64,000 bases of DNA from Margaritispora aquatica (lineage: Eukaryota > Ascomycota > Leotiomycetes > Helotiales > Discinellaceae). How positions within the stretch are numbered: the stretch's first letter is position 1; every line of letters begins with the position of its first letter. The translations under genes were made by a program, and so were the position numbers. Below, piece by piece: positions 47,931-59,659 of the stretch. The notes under the pieces were generated by a model. That model searched no databases and was not told the origin of the DNA. It was given only the letters and a program-made list of their open reading frames with translations. The stretch is from contig VJWN01000007.1 in NCBI GenBank assembly GCA_007644065.1, positions 2,200,167 to 2,264,166 on the forward strand, in the 5' to 3' direction.

Positions 47931-48908
47931 TTTGGTGGTGGGGGTATTTGGGGGATTGTTGAGTTATAGCGAAGGTTGTCTTGGTGTTGAAGTCGGGTAG
48001 GTTGCTGTTACGCGAGGTGTTGATTTTATTGTTTGATGTTGATATCGATATTGATGAGAATGTTGAAAAGCTAATTGTGATGAGGAATGATGAATATTGT
48101 TTTTTGGAGGACGAGAGACATCTTATACCTCTATCGACCTTCATAATTGCATTCATTATACTGGAAGCATATCCACCAATGCATTTTGCGAAGTATACAC
48201 ATAGTGCTGCTCGCCACCTACGCATGCTGGCCTTCCCCGAACACTTTAGAAACGAATACGATCCGACGCAAACGTGCCAGTGGCCCAGCAAACAAAACGT
48301 ACATATCAGAAACGGTGCATCAATTGAGCCGAGCACTTCGAGTATCCAAAGACGCCGGATTCAACAATGCCATCTGCCAAGTACGTAGCAGAGCTTCGGT
48401 GTGGGGAGAGGTTGTCCCTCGGCTCGCAAAGAAAAAAGATACCAGTGCGCAACTCACACGATTCATCGTATTCTGAAACGCCAATCCGTCTACACCTCTT
48501 CATCTGATATGCCTACGTAGGTATGTCTATGCTGAGCATCACATGTTCCCCTATCAAGGGCATTGTGTCTGGGGGAATAAGAAAGTGAAGCGAGGCTTGC
48601 ACATTTTGTTTTCGTCTAGAACACAAACCGTGCAGCAAATATTTCCTCTTTTTCCTCTCGAAATTGTAACTATCGCTATAATATGAAGGGGACTTGCAAG
48701 CAAAGATATTGATAACATTTGTATATGAGTCAGTAAGGTTTTTAACAACGCAAATGCTGAGTGGTATTTAGGATGTGCTGATGCCCCATTTGCAGACCCA
48801 ATGCTCCGATTCCATGCCCTTTCCCACCCCAATCCCAATTCCAATTTGCCAATACCCAAACTCCCCATGGTATAATCCAACAAATAAGTAACCAATAATC
48901 AACTAGTC
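47931..48908. other. Intergenic spacer
   Basis: This 978-bp spacer lies between the start of paralog B and the 3' end of the Oma1-like gene, both on the minus strand. No gene is supported. ORFs on both strands around 48150-48500 lack any recognisable motif. Confidence 0.5.
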
Positions 48909-50616
48909 TCATTCCTTAGAAGAAGACTCTCTTTCCCTCTCCCTATCTCTATCAGCCTCAGACATATTTGCATTCTCAACGACAGAATCGCTCTCCGCTT
49001 GGGGAATCACACAGTTACCCTCCGGGCTCGACACCATCGGCGGCGGTGCAAGAGCAATCGATTTCGCCTCCTTAATCACCGGACCAAGCGAGATCTCAAC
49101 ACCCTCTACATACCCCTCATCTTCATGCTCATCTTTCTCCCCCGACACAGCTTTACCTTCAGATTGCTGGATTTGCGCTTGAGATTGAGCTTCCTTCTGG
49201 CTCACGACCTCCTTAACCGCCTCCTCAAGCACCTTAGACTTCAAAGCCTCCTCTACAGCACTCCGTTGGACATCAACAAGCGTATTCCAAACCTCGATCA
49301 AGCTGTTAAGTTTCCCATCGATAGCCTTGAGTAACACATCTGGAGCAAGTCGATCATTCTCCGCGCACTTATCAAGGTATTGGTTGTATGACTCGTCGAG
49401 TTGCGATTTCACTTTTTCCCAGCCTGTGATTTCGGTCTTGGTTCCTTTGGCTTTGTACAGTTGTCGGGCTTCGGGCATGATGACTTCGGCGAGCGCGATG
49501 CGGTTTTCGGCCTGGACGGTGGTTAGCTTAGGAAGATGTTAAAGAAAAGGGGAAACGTACAGATGGGTGGGTTGAGAGAAACTCTGGGAGTGGTTCTCGT
49601 CCTGCTAGCCATTTTGTCTCTTCTTCTAGGCGGTCTTTGAGATAGCTCAAACGCATTTCTGGGTCAAAACCTGCTTGTGCCATGATCAGAAGACCCATGT
49701 GATCTGCTTCCGCTTCTTGAGTCTATTACAGGTTAGCATAATTCCAAGCATCACTTTCATGGGTGGATTCAACTTACTCTCATTGAAATCAGATCCGTTC
49801 CAATATCACCTTTGAAGCCAAAGTACCTTACAATGAACTTCGCAAATGCCTTCTTGAGATTCTGCTCCAGAACATGACGAGCAATAACATGACCCATCTC
49901 ATGAGCAAGCACTGCTGCCACCTCCTCCGGGTTCTTGCAAGACTGGACGCATCCCGTATTAATGAAAATACGCCCACCATGCTGAGCTGGTCCGCCCCAA
50001 GCATTTGGCTCCGCTACAGATAATTAGCACCTGAACTAAATCCCAAAGTTATCATAAACTTACTGAAATCATCAAATATATAAACCTTGAACTCCAACCC
50101 CTTCGCAAGATCAACTTCGAGCAATTTCTTCATGATACTCCGTACCATAACAGCCACTGCATCGTCCTCGCTCAACCTAGGCTTCTCGCGCTGATTCATC
50201 AGCCATCCTTCAATGGGATGCCCGAGCTCCTCGTCGAACTCTTTATCTGCCCATAATAGGCGCGATCTGTTGGTCAACGGGACCTTCTCCCTCACCACGT
50301 GCCCGGAGTAGAAGTAGTACGCGGATCCTAGCGAAACGGTGCCGACTAATGTCAGAGCTCCAAGGCCCATATCGATAGCTCTTCGCCATGGCTTTGGTTT
50401 GCTGTGAAAGTCTTGTGTTAAGGTTCTGCATTGGAAAGTCTGGAATTTTGGGTTCTTGGCATTTGGAAGCCTTGCGCGTGGTCTTGGGAGTGTGTGGAAA
50501 TTCGAGCGGAGGAGAGATGCGTTTTGGAGCAGCCATGGTCGAGAAGAGGGAGATATGGCTTTCGATAACGCTCTGGTGTTTCTCAGACTTCGGGATAATG
50601 TCGAGAATGCCATCAT
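48909..50616 (-). CDS. OMA1: Oma1-like mitochondrial inner-membrane metalloprotease (M48)
   Basis: Oma1 is a zinc protease of the inner mitochondrial membrane that acts in quality control under stress. Exons on the minus strand are 50616-50064, 50013-49778, 49722-49561 and 49511-48909, giving 517 aa. The N-terminus is rich in Arg, Ser and Leu without acidic residues, as in a mitochondrial presequence. One transmembrane segment follows near residues 88-110 (MGLGALTLVGTVSLGSAYYF). The catalytic motif is AHEMGHVIARH, and the third zinc ligand is in QEAEADHMG, at the start of exon 3. The last 190 residues, after ENRIALAEVIMPEAR, are a hydrophilic Lys/Glu/Gln-rich extension that ends in DRDRERERESSSKE and goes beyond the family core. 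Confidence 0.92.
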
Positions 50617-51660
50617 GATATCTGTGGAATAAGTTGTTTCAAAATTTGTGCCAACTCGTGATGGAAGGTAATTTCGTGTTGAGACCTTTGGTTTATTTCT
50701 ATACAGGTAGGCAGCAAGCGAGACAAGAGTGCAGGTGGTTATAGAGATGCGATAACAGAAAACAGAATAGAAAATCAATTAATACTGAGGAAAACGACAA
50801 ACTCGGTCTTAAATAATCAATACGAGTCAGAAAGGAAAGTTTGCCTTGTTTTACTTAAATTGAGGCCTTGAGCGGCTGTAGTGGTGACTGACTGCCCAAA
50901 ATGAGGCTGGGGAGCTGCACCGCCGATTCAATGCATCACGACAATCCAACCACGATGAGCGGTGTCACATCAGCTGCAGGCCACCTTGGGTGTGAGGCTG
51001 CCGCTGCTGCCTGCCTGGGATGGGAGGCCTTCGATCATTCTTTGAAGGACGAAGGACTCTCACCGATTACAAGGCTGATGACATCGTCTGGGTGGGGGCC
51101 ACATGTTGTGTCACAACCGGTGTCATGTTGGGTAAGATCTTACTTATCGAAACAAAGTTTGGATGAGCAGATTCTAAGTTTTGTGGCAAAGCCGCTTGTC
51201 ACGTGTGTATATCAAAGTCATTCGAAGGTACCTACCTTACCTACCTCATCTAAAGGACTTAGCAAGGTGCAGACAGGTAATTCTATGCATACTTTAGGTA
51301 GACTGGTAATAGAGTGTAGATGGACAGTTTCTGAGATAATAATGAAATCCAAGTACACATTCAAAACATGGAGCTTTGGCCAATTTCTAAAATGAAGTTG
51401 AGAGATCATGCTGCACGTTTATGTTCGCTATCTATGAGCAAGCTGTGGGAAGCAAATGCATACTCAACATCAAAATGGATTGCATATCCCAAAGTCCAGC
51501 TTAACACATGGCTGGCGGAACAGAGAGGAGCAATACCAAGGCCGTGATTCATCTCAAAGTCGCCATGTCAGAAGCAAGATATGCCACCTTTAACGCCATC
51601 GCTCTACAATGCTCAGTCACTCAGGAAACATCCAAAAAATACCCCATTAGTATCAGCCGC
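50617..51660. other. Intergenic spacer
   Basis: The spacer holds the Oma1 promoter and the 3' end of the E3 ligase gene. An ORF at 50901-51395 (+) is open for 164 codons but has no motif and odd composition, so I do not call it a gene. Confidence 0.5.
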
Positions 51661-54049
51661 TCACTTTTCCTCCCAAGCTGGGAGCAATCTAGCCTTCTTC
51701 TGCTTCTTGGCAGTACCTTGCTTCTCTTCTTCGGCACGTCTAGCGATGGCTTCCTCCTTAGCACGCTTTTCTGCAGCCTCCAATGCCAACGGTCGGATCT
51801 TCTCGCGATTTCGGACGTTGCGTTCCTGTCGGGCTTTTTGCAGTGTTTCACTAATCTTGCCACCATGAACAGACTCCAGAATCTTGGCTTCATTTGCTGT
51901 CTTCTGATCGGCACGCATTTGGACTCGTCGTGGATGATTGACACATGTGGGCGCGTGAGCTTCCATACCAATGCGGAGGATATTCTCCCAAGAAGCGAGA
52001 CAGTGGAAGCACCATTCTCCTCCACAACGACCTTGAAATATTGTTAGAAATTGTTGCGGATTATGCATTACAAGGGAGCTACTCACATCTGAGGTGATCA
52101 CATCCATCAGTCCTGTCTACTCCTTGCTTGCAAGTAGGACAAATCTTTGATGCAAGAGAGGCAAGTAATTTGGCTGTGGCTTCTTCTTGCTCCAATCGCT
52201 CGATTTGTGACTCGTCACAATCAAATTCATCACAGGTCATGCCTTCATGCCAAGGGAGCTTGTGGTGAGCGCAGATCTTGTATGTACACTTCTCGCAAGA
52301 CATCATGGGGCCAAGATCCTTCGTATGGACTTGATAGTGTCCACAGCCTGGTGCTAGACAGAATACCATATCTGGGTTGAGAGACATCAAGAGGTATTGG
52401 TAGCTGCCATCTATTTAGTGAATGGGTATCAGATAAGGAGATAATAAACTCACCGAGCAAAGATTCTCTCCGATGCATATTTCTTGATTGTTTCAATTGA
52501 GAGCTTCGCAGGACACATGGGACACAAGACAAGGTTCAGAATTCCGTCATCTACAAGAATAGTCAGTGCGTGTTAGGGAGTTACACTCATGGTTGAGGCA
52601 TCAAGCCCATAACCTACCGACAGGAGCACGAATTGTTTGTTCAACGCACTGAAGACAGACCAAGCCATCCTCATCTGGGTGTTGGCATTCTGTAGTGAGG
52701 CGTGGCGATGGTGGAAATGCAGTAGGAGGAAGTGATTCGGCGCAAACGCAGCACTGAAGAAGTCAGTCAATACTCCAGGGAAATTGCCCAAAATCTTAAA
52801 GCACTGTTAAAGGAAGACATTCAAATATTATACTTACATCCAGATAACCTTCTGGTTTGGGCGCTTCTGGTGTGATAGCGATTCCTCCAGCAGTAGCACC
52901 TCCTTGGCCACCTGAATGAACCGGATGGCGACGTTGAGTCCGACGATGAGCCCGGCGATGGAGAGCTGGCGGCATAGCGTCAAACGAATCATCGGTGTCC
53001 TCTTCGTCAGAATCCCAGTCACTCTCGTGAGTCATAGTTGCAGCATGGTGGGTTCTTTCTTGTTCTCCATTCCGTGCCTCGACTTCGTCATCTTCATCAT
53101 CTTCTTCATCCTCTCCCTCGTCATCATCTCTGTCCTCATCCATGATCTCGTCATTAGTGTCATCCCTATTCTGGCCAGTATGAGATTCGAAAGGGTTCAT
53201 TCCTAGTAGATGACGCTGGCGACGCTGAAATCCTTCAAGGCTCATATCCTCCAAATCACCACCCATAGTCACATCTTCATTGATTGAAGATCTAGATCCT
53301 GTAGCTATGGGAGCATTTGCAGTTGGGAATTCAGGAGCCAAAGAGTCGCTATCAACCAATGAACGACCGACGCCCATAAAGGCAGCCGACCTACGACCCG
53401 AAGGAATACCACTCATGAAGTCCTCCATACCAATACCAATACCAGGAAATACCGGAGGTCCCGTTCCTGGGAACGCCGGACGTCTGCCACCGCCTACGTT
53501 ACCGTTCGGGCGTGGAAGTCTAGGTGGGCCTCTCCCTGGACGGCCGCCACCAAGTGGCGGAGGTGCTCGGCCTTGCTCTGGTGCAAATGGATATCCTGCT
53601 CCAGGATAGAATGGATAATTTGGTTGATTCGGGCCTGGTAAAGGGGTAGTAGGTGGTCCACGACCAAAATCATGGTCGGGATTAGCCGGATTGGGGGATG
53701 GGAAATCGTTCGCATTTGCTCCATTTCGTAGCCAGTTCGCGATACTCTCGGATTTTTCATCGTCAAGCTCCTTAGCCAAAGATGATAGAGCAACGAATAA
53801 TGCAGTACGATCTCCAGGGTTATCGGGGGCCTGGCTGTACTCTCTTAGGACTCGTAACACTGTGAAATGTCAGTATGGAGACAAAAACTACCACAGTGAT
53901 AGAGATTTCCAATAGCCTCCCCTTATTATCTACATTGAGATTGGAGTACTCTGACTGTGAAGCAAAAGAGACAACGTACTTGATCTGTTATCATGCTGGC
54001 GGTAGGTAAGACCAAAGACGGTCAGGCGCTGACCATCATTGGCAGCCAT
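51661..54049 (-). CDS. RBR-type (RING-IBR-RING) E3 ubiquitin ligase
   Basis: This protein is expected to accept ubiquitin from an E2 on a RING2 cysteine and pass it to a substrate. Six minus-strand exons: 54049-53980, 53859-52838, 52753-52618, 52550-52454, 52403-52087, 52031-51661, giving 670 aa. The first half is low complexity: a Pro/Gly-rich stretch (PPPLGGGRPGRGPPRLPRP) and a long acidic run. RING1 begins CCVCAESLPPTAF and ends with LVLCPMC. The IBR contains FCLAPGCGHYQ and CEKCTYKICAHH. RING2 reads KICPTCKQGVDRTDGCDHLRC, the Cys of DGC being the likely catalytic residue, then CGGEWCFHC. The tail is a charged helix ending in a Lys/Glu-rich stretch. The acceptor at 52404 was chosen because it yields RYQYLLMSLNPD in frame. 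Confidence 0.92.
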
Positions 54050-55403
54050 TCTGAATTTCGTCTGAGTTGTACAAAAAAGATCTCAAACTGATTTTGATCA
54101 GTTGTTTCTGGCGTTGAATTTCGATTAATCCCCTGCCTGAGGAAATGGAGGTGTGTTGAAGACCGCTCTCGAATTGATGTGCCTGGAGTGGGAGGATATA
54201 AGTAGTAGCTTCCTGCTAGATCATAGAAGAAATGAATGACTGATCAAGTCATCAACGAATTCTTGCTTCGATGAATTCGAATTCGAACGTGAATGGCGGA
54301 TGGTGAAAGGTCGCTGAGCCTCAGCCTGATTTGGATGGGCGAACTCGAAAGATGACCCGAGCTGAACGCGAAATCTAGCGACACAGCAACGACAATGGAA
54401 CCTTTCAGAAGATGGTCTCTTCTCCCAATCTAGGGAATCAAAGAACACAATCAGCCCTGTGGCAGAAATATGAATCAAGCGTGGAAACGATTACTAGGTA
54501 CGCACTAGATATTTCGAGCGCCGACGTCGAAACAATGATTGACACGGGCAAATATGTGCAGAATCGGTGAGGATGTTCTTCTGCCTGTCAGGAGGGTATT
54601 GCTTTTTCAAACGACCATAAAAGTATGAAAGAGCTGAGAGTTTGAGAAGATATAAGAATATCTAAGGGAAGGCAATGTACGAAGGAGTGGAGCCCATGGA
54701 TCACAGCTAGCCGTCTAGAAGGAGGCTGATGCCTAGCCAAGCTTCAATTGATTCGGTCAAATCGTTTGAAAGGATTGCGACTATGATAGTGATATTCGAG
54801 CATCAGATTTCTTTATTACTCAATATTCAAATAGTGCAGCGGATTGTCTTTCATATCATTCATACATGATGCTGTTGAAGTGAAGGTGGATGTGGAGGTG
54901 GAGGTAGATGCTATCATGGATGTATGTGCCAGATGAGATGAGTGAGGTTGAAAGTCGGCTCGGGCCCGGGTATGATTTCTGAATCTGGGGTTGGGTTCGG
55001 CTCCGCAACAAAGCACCCGAATGCTACCTTACCCATCCTGAGTGGTAATATGATCACATGACAAGATACTTTACTTCCAGGTTCCATTGCCTGTAAAAGC
55101 TTGTTTGTCGGATTATCCACTCGAGGACTTCCCCATTCCTAGTTTAGACCCTAGTCCCGACAAAAAGTCCAAGAGGATGGGATTGCGCGTGATTGCGCGT
55201 GATTGGGGTGAAGGACCAAAATGACGTTGTTTCTCCAAGCTCAGGGATAAGGACAAGGACATCTGCGTTTTACCTTGACAATTGGACAAATATTGTAAGA
55301 TGCAAATACAGAAATACAAATATAAAAGGTAAGCCAGGTAAGGCTTTTGCAATCAATTGACCTCTATCTCATTTCATTTCTTTTCATATCATATCATATC
55401 AAC
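54050..55403. other. 1.35-kb divergent intergenic region
   Basis: The region holds the promoters of the E3 ligase and the carrier gene. A GAGGTG/GATGTG-rich patch lies at about 54878-54910. Immediately before the carrier start there are CATAT-type repeats (55383-55401). No gene is supported. Confidence 0.5.
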
Positions 55404-56887
55404 ATGTCCAGTGGCATCCTCCCCAGCTTCTTAGGAGCTTTACAAGCTTCGCTAGCTGTTCTCCTCACCATTAGCTATGGTGCTATTGCTGCGAGATTCA
55501 ACCTTCTCAAAGAAGCATCAACGAGAGATATATCGAAAACATGCGTTCGGCTCTTCCTACCAGCACTCTTGATCACCAATGTGGGTTCAGAATTACATGC
55601 CGATACACTTGTACGATATGTACCAGTCCTCAGTAAGTGTCTCTTCGATAGCACCATATCAAAGCTAACACTTGAGCAGTATGGGCACTTGTCTACACAC
55701 TTTTGAGCATGGCTCTAGGTTGGACGTTAAGGAGACTCTTCAAATTCCCAGCTTGGACCGTACCTGCGATCTGCTTCAACAACACTACAGCACTACCTCT
55801 ACTCCTTGTACAATCACTTGCAACTTCGGGAATACTAGACGACCTCTTAATGAGCGAGAGCGATACTAGATCTGCAGCAGTTAGCAGAGCTAAATCTTAC
55901 TTCCTCATTTCGTCCATGGTTTCCAACAGCTTGACCTTCGCAGTTGGGCCCAAGCTCTTAGATGACGAGGAAGCGCCTGATGAGCAGGAGCAGAAGAACA
56001 CAAATGAACATGAATATGGCGATGGACAAAGGGAAAGCGACGAGGAACACGCACAGCCAACAAATGCATCCGGCAGAACTGCAGAAGAACAGGAAGAGCA
56101 TTCGAACGAGACAACTACTCTACTACCTGAAAGAGTAGCGCGGATGAGTGGAGACATTGAGCAGGCAGCTGAAGGGCCATGGTCAAAACTACCACCATTC
56201 GTGCAGAAAGTCCTTGAGGTTGCAGGAAGTCTGGTGAATGCTCCTCTCATCGGTGCAATCATAGGAGTGATTCTTGGAATCACTCCACCACTTCACCGGG
56301 CTTTCTTTAGCGAACCCTCGGAAGGAGGTATCTTCAAAGCGTGAGTTTTCCCATTTCACTTGGTATACACGTACACACACTAATTTTCTATTCAGATGGA
56401 TCACAGCATCTGCTAAGAACATAGGAGAGCTATTCGCAGCTCTTCAACTCGTAGTCGTCGGTGCCAAGCTCAGCAGCAGTCTTGTCAAGATGAAGCAAGG
56501 CAAAGAGAGTGGCACACTCAAAATGGCACCTATGCTCTCAATTTTCTTCATTCGCTTCATATTCTGGCCAGTGTGAGTAGATCTTACATTCAACCTATAT
56601 TCCTAAGGAATAAAGCTAAACATCCCAGCGTATCAATTCTCGTCATCTACCTCATTGCCGCAAGAACGTCTCTCCTGTTTGACGATCCGATCCTTTGGTT
56701 CGTTTTGATGCTACTGCCCATCGGACCGTCAGCCACCAAGCTCACCGCGTTGGCTGATGTGAGTGGTGCCAACGAAGAGGAGAAGATGAGCATCGCGAAG
56801 TTCATCGCCGCGTCGTACGTTATCAGTCCTGTGATCTGCCTTGCGGTAGTGGGAAGCTTGAAGGCTACGTTGGCTGTTGATCGGTAA
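55404..56887 (+). CDS. Auxin efflux carrier/PIN-like membrane transport protein
   Basis: This belongs to the membrane transport (Mem_trans) family that includes plant PIN and PILS proteins; fungal members are mostly ER or endomembrane proteins without known substrate. Exons are 55404-55632, 55680-56340, 56396-56572 and 56629-56887, giving 441 aa. The N-terminal half has about five hydrophobic segments, with LFLPALLITNVGSEL and CFNNTTALPLLLVQSL, which carry the family's characteristic asparagine and proline positions. A hydrophilic loop of about 110 residues (acidic, Glu/Gln/Asn-rich) separates it from the second bundle, which contains LVNAPLIGAIIGVILGITPPLH, then LLPIGPSATKLTALADVSGA. The stop at 56885-56887 overlaps CGGTAAGT, a good donor site, so an extra 3' exon remains possible. 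Confidence 0.9.
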
Positions 56888-57719
56888 GTTTAATGGATGG
56901 GATATTCGACTATAGGCTTTGGGACGAAGTTTGCAAATGAAATGTGGCCAGAAGGGACAGAGATGTCTCAGCAAGAGTGACACAGCCAAGGAGACAGCTC
57001 AGAAGATTTCAGGAATCGTTGGGCGGGATCCTGGACCCAGGCTCCCACTTCTTTGGCCATCCATCTACCTCCAAGAGAAGAAGCGAGCTCATCCCAAGAT
57101 ATAGACCATCCCAGTAGATAAATTAGTCGCAATGATCGCAATGATAACGAAACATGTCTGATGCCGAAATGAGTGAGCAAAAACCTTAGCGACCTGCATG
57201 TTGTGCATTTTTTTGCATATGGATTTTTTAAATTATCTCGATAGATCCAGAGTCTGCTAAGCTTGAGCTCAAGCAAACCCAGACATGGCTTAGTTAAAGT
57301 AGCGAGTGGGCCTTCGCAGACCGTTGAGGTTGGTTTGTGTTATTGCATGGCGAAGGGAATATTGCGCATACTAGGGTGTTTGTTCGGCTCGGTTTCTGCT
57401 GAGTTGTCTTGAAATCGACATACATACATAGCTTAGGTATTTTTCCATTTCTCACTGTCTACACGAATGCCCTCGGTATCGATTTATCCCTCGTACCTCA
57501 TGTTCTAAACACAGAACTGTTCATAATCAAAAGGTTCCAACCAATACATGTCATTTCATTTCGTCTCTTGTATATAAGCCAGCAAAATCATTAAACGCAT
57601 ATTTACCTAGCTTATCTACACTTATATACCTATCCTCCCCCTCGGCCTCGTCTCCATTCCCATATCCACGTCCACGCACCTCCCCTCCCCTCCCCTCCCT
57701 CCAAAAGCCCTCACTGAAT
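56888..57719. other. Convergent spacer
   Basis: The spacer lies between the carrier and the hydrolase, which are convergent. A possible alternative last exon of the carrier could lie near 56957-57115. The stretch 57600-57719 is rich in CCTC. No other gene is seen. Confidence 0.5.
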
Positions 57720-58652
57720 TCACAACACCTCCTTAACCCTCTCCCTTCCCCCAAAAAACTCCAAAACATGCCTCACCACCACCTCAGGCTTCTCCTCCGG
57801 GATATAATGCCCACACTCGACCTTCGCACCACTAACCTCACCACCCTCCACACAAACCGCCCTCCACTCCCCCAACGCATCGAACCTCCTCTCCACCACG
57901 CCCTTCGCGCCCCAAAGACACCTGAACCGACACTTCACGCCCCTGCCCGCCGCCGCATCCTCACGCGCCTCATCCAGATCCACCGTCGCCGCGGCGCGAT
58001 AGTCCTCGCACATGGCACTCACAGTCTCCTCCTCGCCCAGCTGACGCACGTACGCAGCTCTCGCCTGCTCGTGCATCACCAGCTCCGCTCCCAGCGCGCC
58101 CTTGCCGAAGAAGCGAGACGCGAATACCGCGGGGCTCGACAGGATCACCGATTCCGGGAATGGAGCCGCTTGGATCAGGAAGAACCAGTGCCAGTAGTCC
58201 GTCGCGAAGCCTTGGTCCGTGGCTGAGTACATGGCAAGCGTGGGCGCGATGTCGAGGACCATGGCTGCACTCACGCGGTCCGGGAAGTCAACGCACATCT
58301 TATGCGCGACCCTTCCACCACGATCGTGGCCCACCACCCCGAATTGCTTGCCCTCATAGCCGAGAGCGTCCATAAGCGCGACGCAGTGCGCCGCGAGCGT
58401 GGATTTTGCGTATGGTCTGTGGTTAACAGCTGCGGAGGAGGGCGGTTTGGATGAGGCACCGTAGCCGGGGAGGTCGATGCAGATTACTGTGAATGAAGAC
58501 GTGAGCTGCGGTGCGACGAGGTGCCAGATATGGTGGGTTTGCGGGAAGCCATGAATGAGGAGAAGGGGAGGGCCGTTTGTGGGGGAGCGAACGCCATGGA
58601 TGGTGAGGCCGGCCGAGATAGTGATGTCGAAGGGGGTGAAGTTGGGGAACAT
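57720..58652 (-). CDS. Alpha/beta hydrolase, haloacetate-dehalogenase-like
   Basis: This single-exon gene codes for 310 aa with an alpha/beta-hydrolase fold. The oxyanion region is LIHGFPQTHHIW. The nucleophile elbow is GHDRGGRVAH, with Asp rather than Ser, as in dehalogenases and epoxide hydrolases. The cap contains YWHWFFLIQ, which matches the His-Trp pair used for halide binding in fluoroacetate dehalogenase, and the two arginines after the nucleophile also match. The catalytic His is in CGHYIPEEKPE. It could cleave haloacids or act on epoxide-like substrates; the sequence fits the haloacetate group best, but the substrate is inferred. I chose 58652 over the upstream in-frame ATG at 58850, because the 5' extension is low-complexity and crosses a T14 run. 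Coding G+C is high. Confidence 0.88.
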   Translation of the reverse strand: MFPNFTPFDITISAGLTIHGVRSPTNGPPLLLIHGFPQTHHIWHLVAPQLTSSFTVICIDLPGYGASSKPPSSAAVNHRPYAKSTLAAHCVALMDALGYEGKQFGVVGHDRGGRVAHKMCVDFPDRVSAAMVLDIAPTLAMYSATDQGFATDYWHWFFLIQAAPFPESVILSSPAVFASRFFGKGALGAELVMHEQARAAYVRQLGEEETVSAMCEDYRAAATVDLDEAREDAAAGRGVKCRFRCLWGAKGVVERRFDALGEWRAVCVEGGEVSGAKVECGHYIPEEKPEVVVRHVLEFFGGRERVKEVL

Positions 58653-59659
58653 GGTGGGTGGGATGGCTCCGTGGAGGAATGGTGGGATGATTTTTTTTTT
58701 TTTTGATTTACTGAGCTGGACGGAAATGTGTTGATTGGATCGAATTGTCTGTTGAAGAGCTTTGATCAGATGAGTGTCTTTTGCTTGACAGGAGTTGAAG
58801 TAGTCCCAACCAAGGTAAGGAAGGAAGGAAGGAAGGAAGGAGTAAAGCATGGTAAGAACTACCAGAACCGAGGTGTCGCTTAAAAGGCGCGATCCGAAGC
58901 CCCCTCTTTCTTAGTCCTGAGCCAAACACAATTGGACCATCTGAAAGTTCATCGATTTGATTTGAAATCAAGTTGGGGTGCGTCCTGTCTTGATGCTATT
59001 GTGATATTCTTTCTGCGGGGTGGGTTCTGATAAGCTATTACTTATAGCTCAAGCAGACAATCTTGCAAGGTGAGCCACTTTCTCCTTCATCAAAGACAAC
59101 TAGCTAAGCCACACGGTATGGACAGTGTCCAGGAAGCATTGCTATTGATCTACCATTTATAAGGTCTATCTGCATACTTCTCATAACGTGCTGGGTAATG
59201 AATGCATTCCTGTTGTAGACCTTGTCCTAGCAGATTCTTGCAGAACAGCACTTGCTGCTTAAACGGTTGTTTGCGCACTTCTGCGATTTCGAACATCACC
59301 TCATCGGAACCGCATATACTTGTTGGTATCATCTTTATTCCTATGCTAACACTGCAAGTTCAGCTGGCAAGGCCACGAGATGAAAGTATGTCCCCCATAC
59401 TCCTAGGCGCCCCAGCCTCGACTTCATCCCGCAATCGTCAATCATGCCCACCCCCTCTCGCCATTATTATCTACTACCAGGTGGTAGTAGCTTAGAATAT
59501 CCCTATGCATGCACAAGCCCGCAACACCAATGCTGCAAGAACGCGCTGAAAACAAATACAATATGCACAAAGTCGCCGCAAGAGCCTCGAGTTAATTAAG
59601 TCGCCTTCGCAGAAGAACGCGGTTCTCGTTGTTGGCAGAAACTTGCAATCGTCAATCGC
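58653..59659. other. Intergenic spacer
   Basis: The spacer is upstream of the hydrolase and downstream of the GPI-protein gene. It has a T14 run (58691-58704) just before the hydrolase start and an AAGG repeat at 58817-58840. No gene is supported. Confidence 0.5.
58817..58840. repeat. AAGG tetranucleotide microsatellite
   Basis: Six exact AAGG units upstream of the hydrolase gene. Confidence 0.85.

Noticed and set aside
50901..51395. 164-codon plus-strand frame
   Set aside because: No recognisable motif, unusual composition and no splice partners; it lies in the region between two minus-strand genes.
57768..58226. 152-codon plus-strand frame
   Set aside because: It is antisense to the hydrolase, another G+C-rich single exon, with Arg/His/Leu-rich translation typical of shadow frames.
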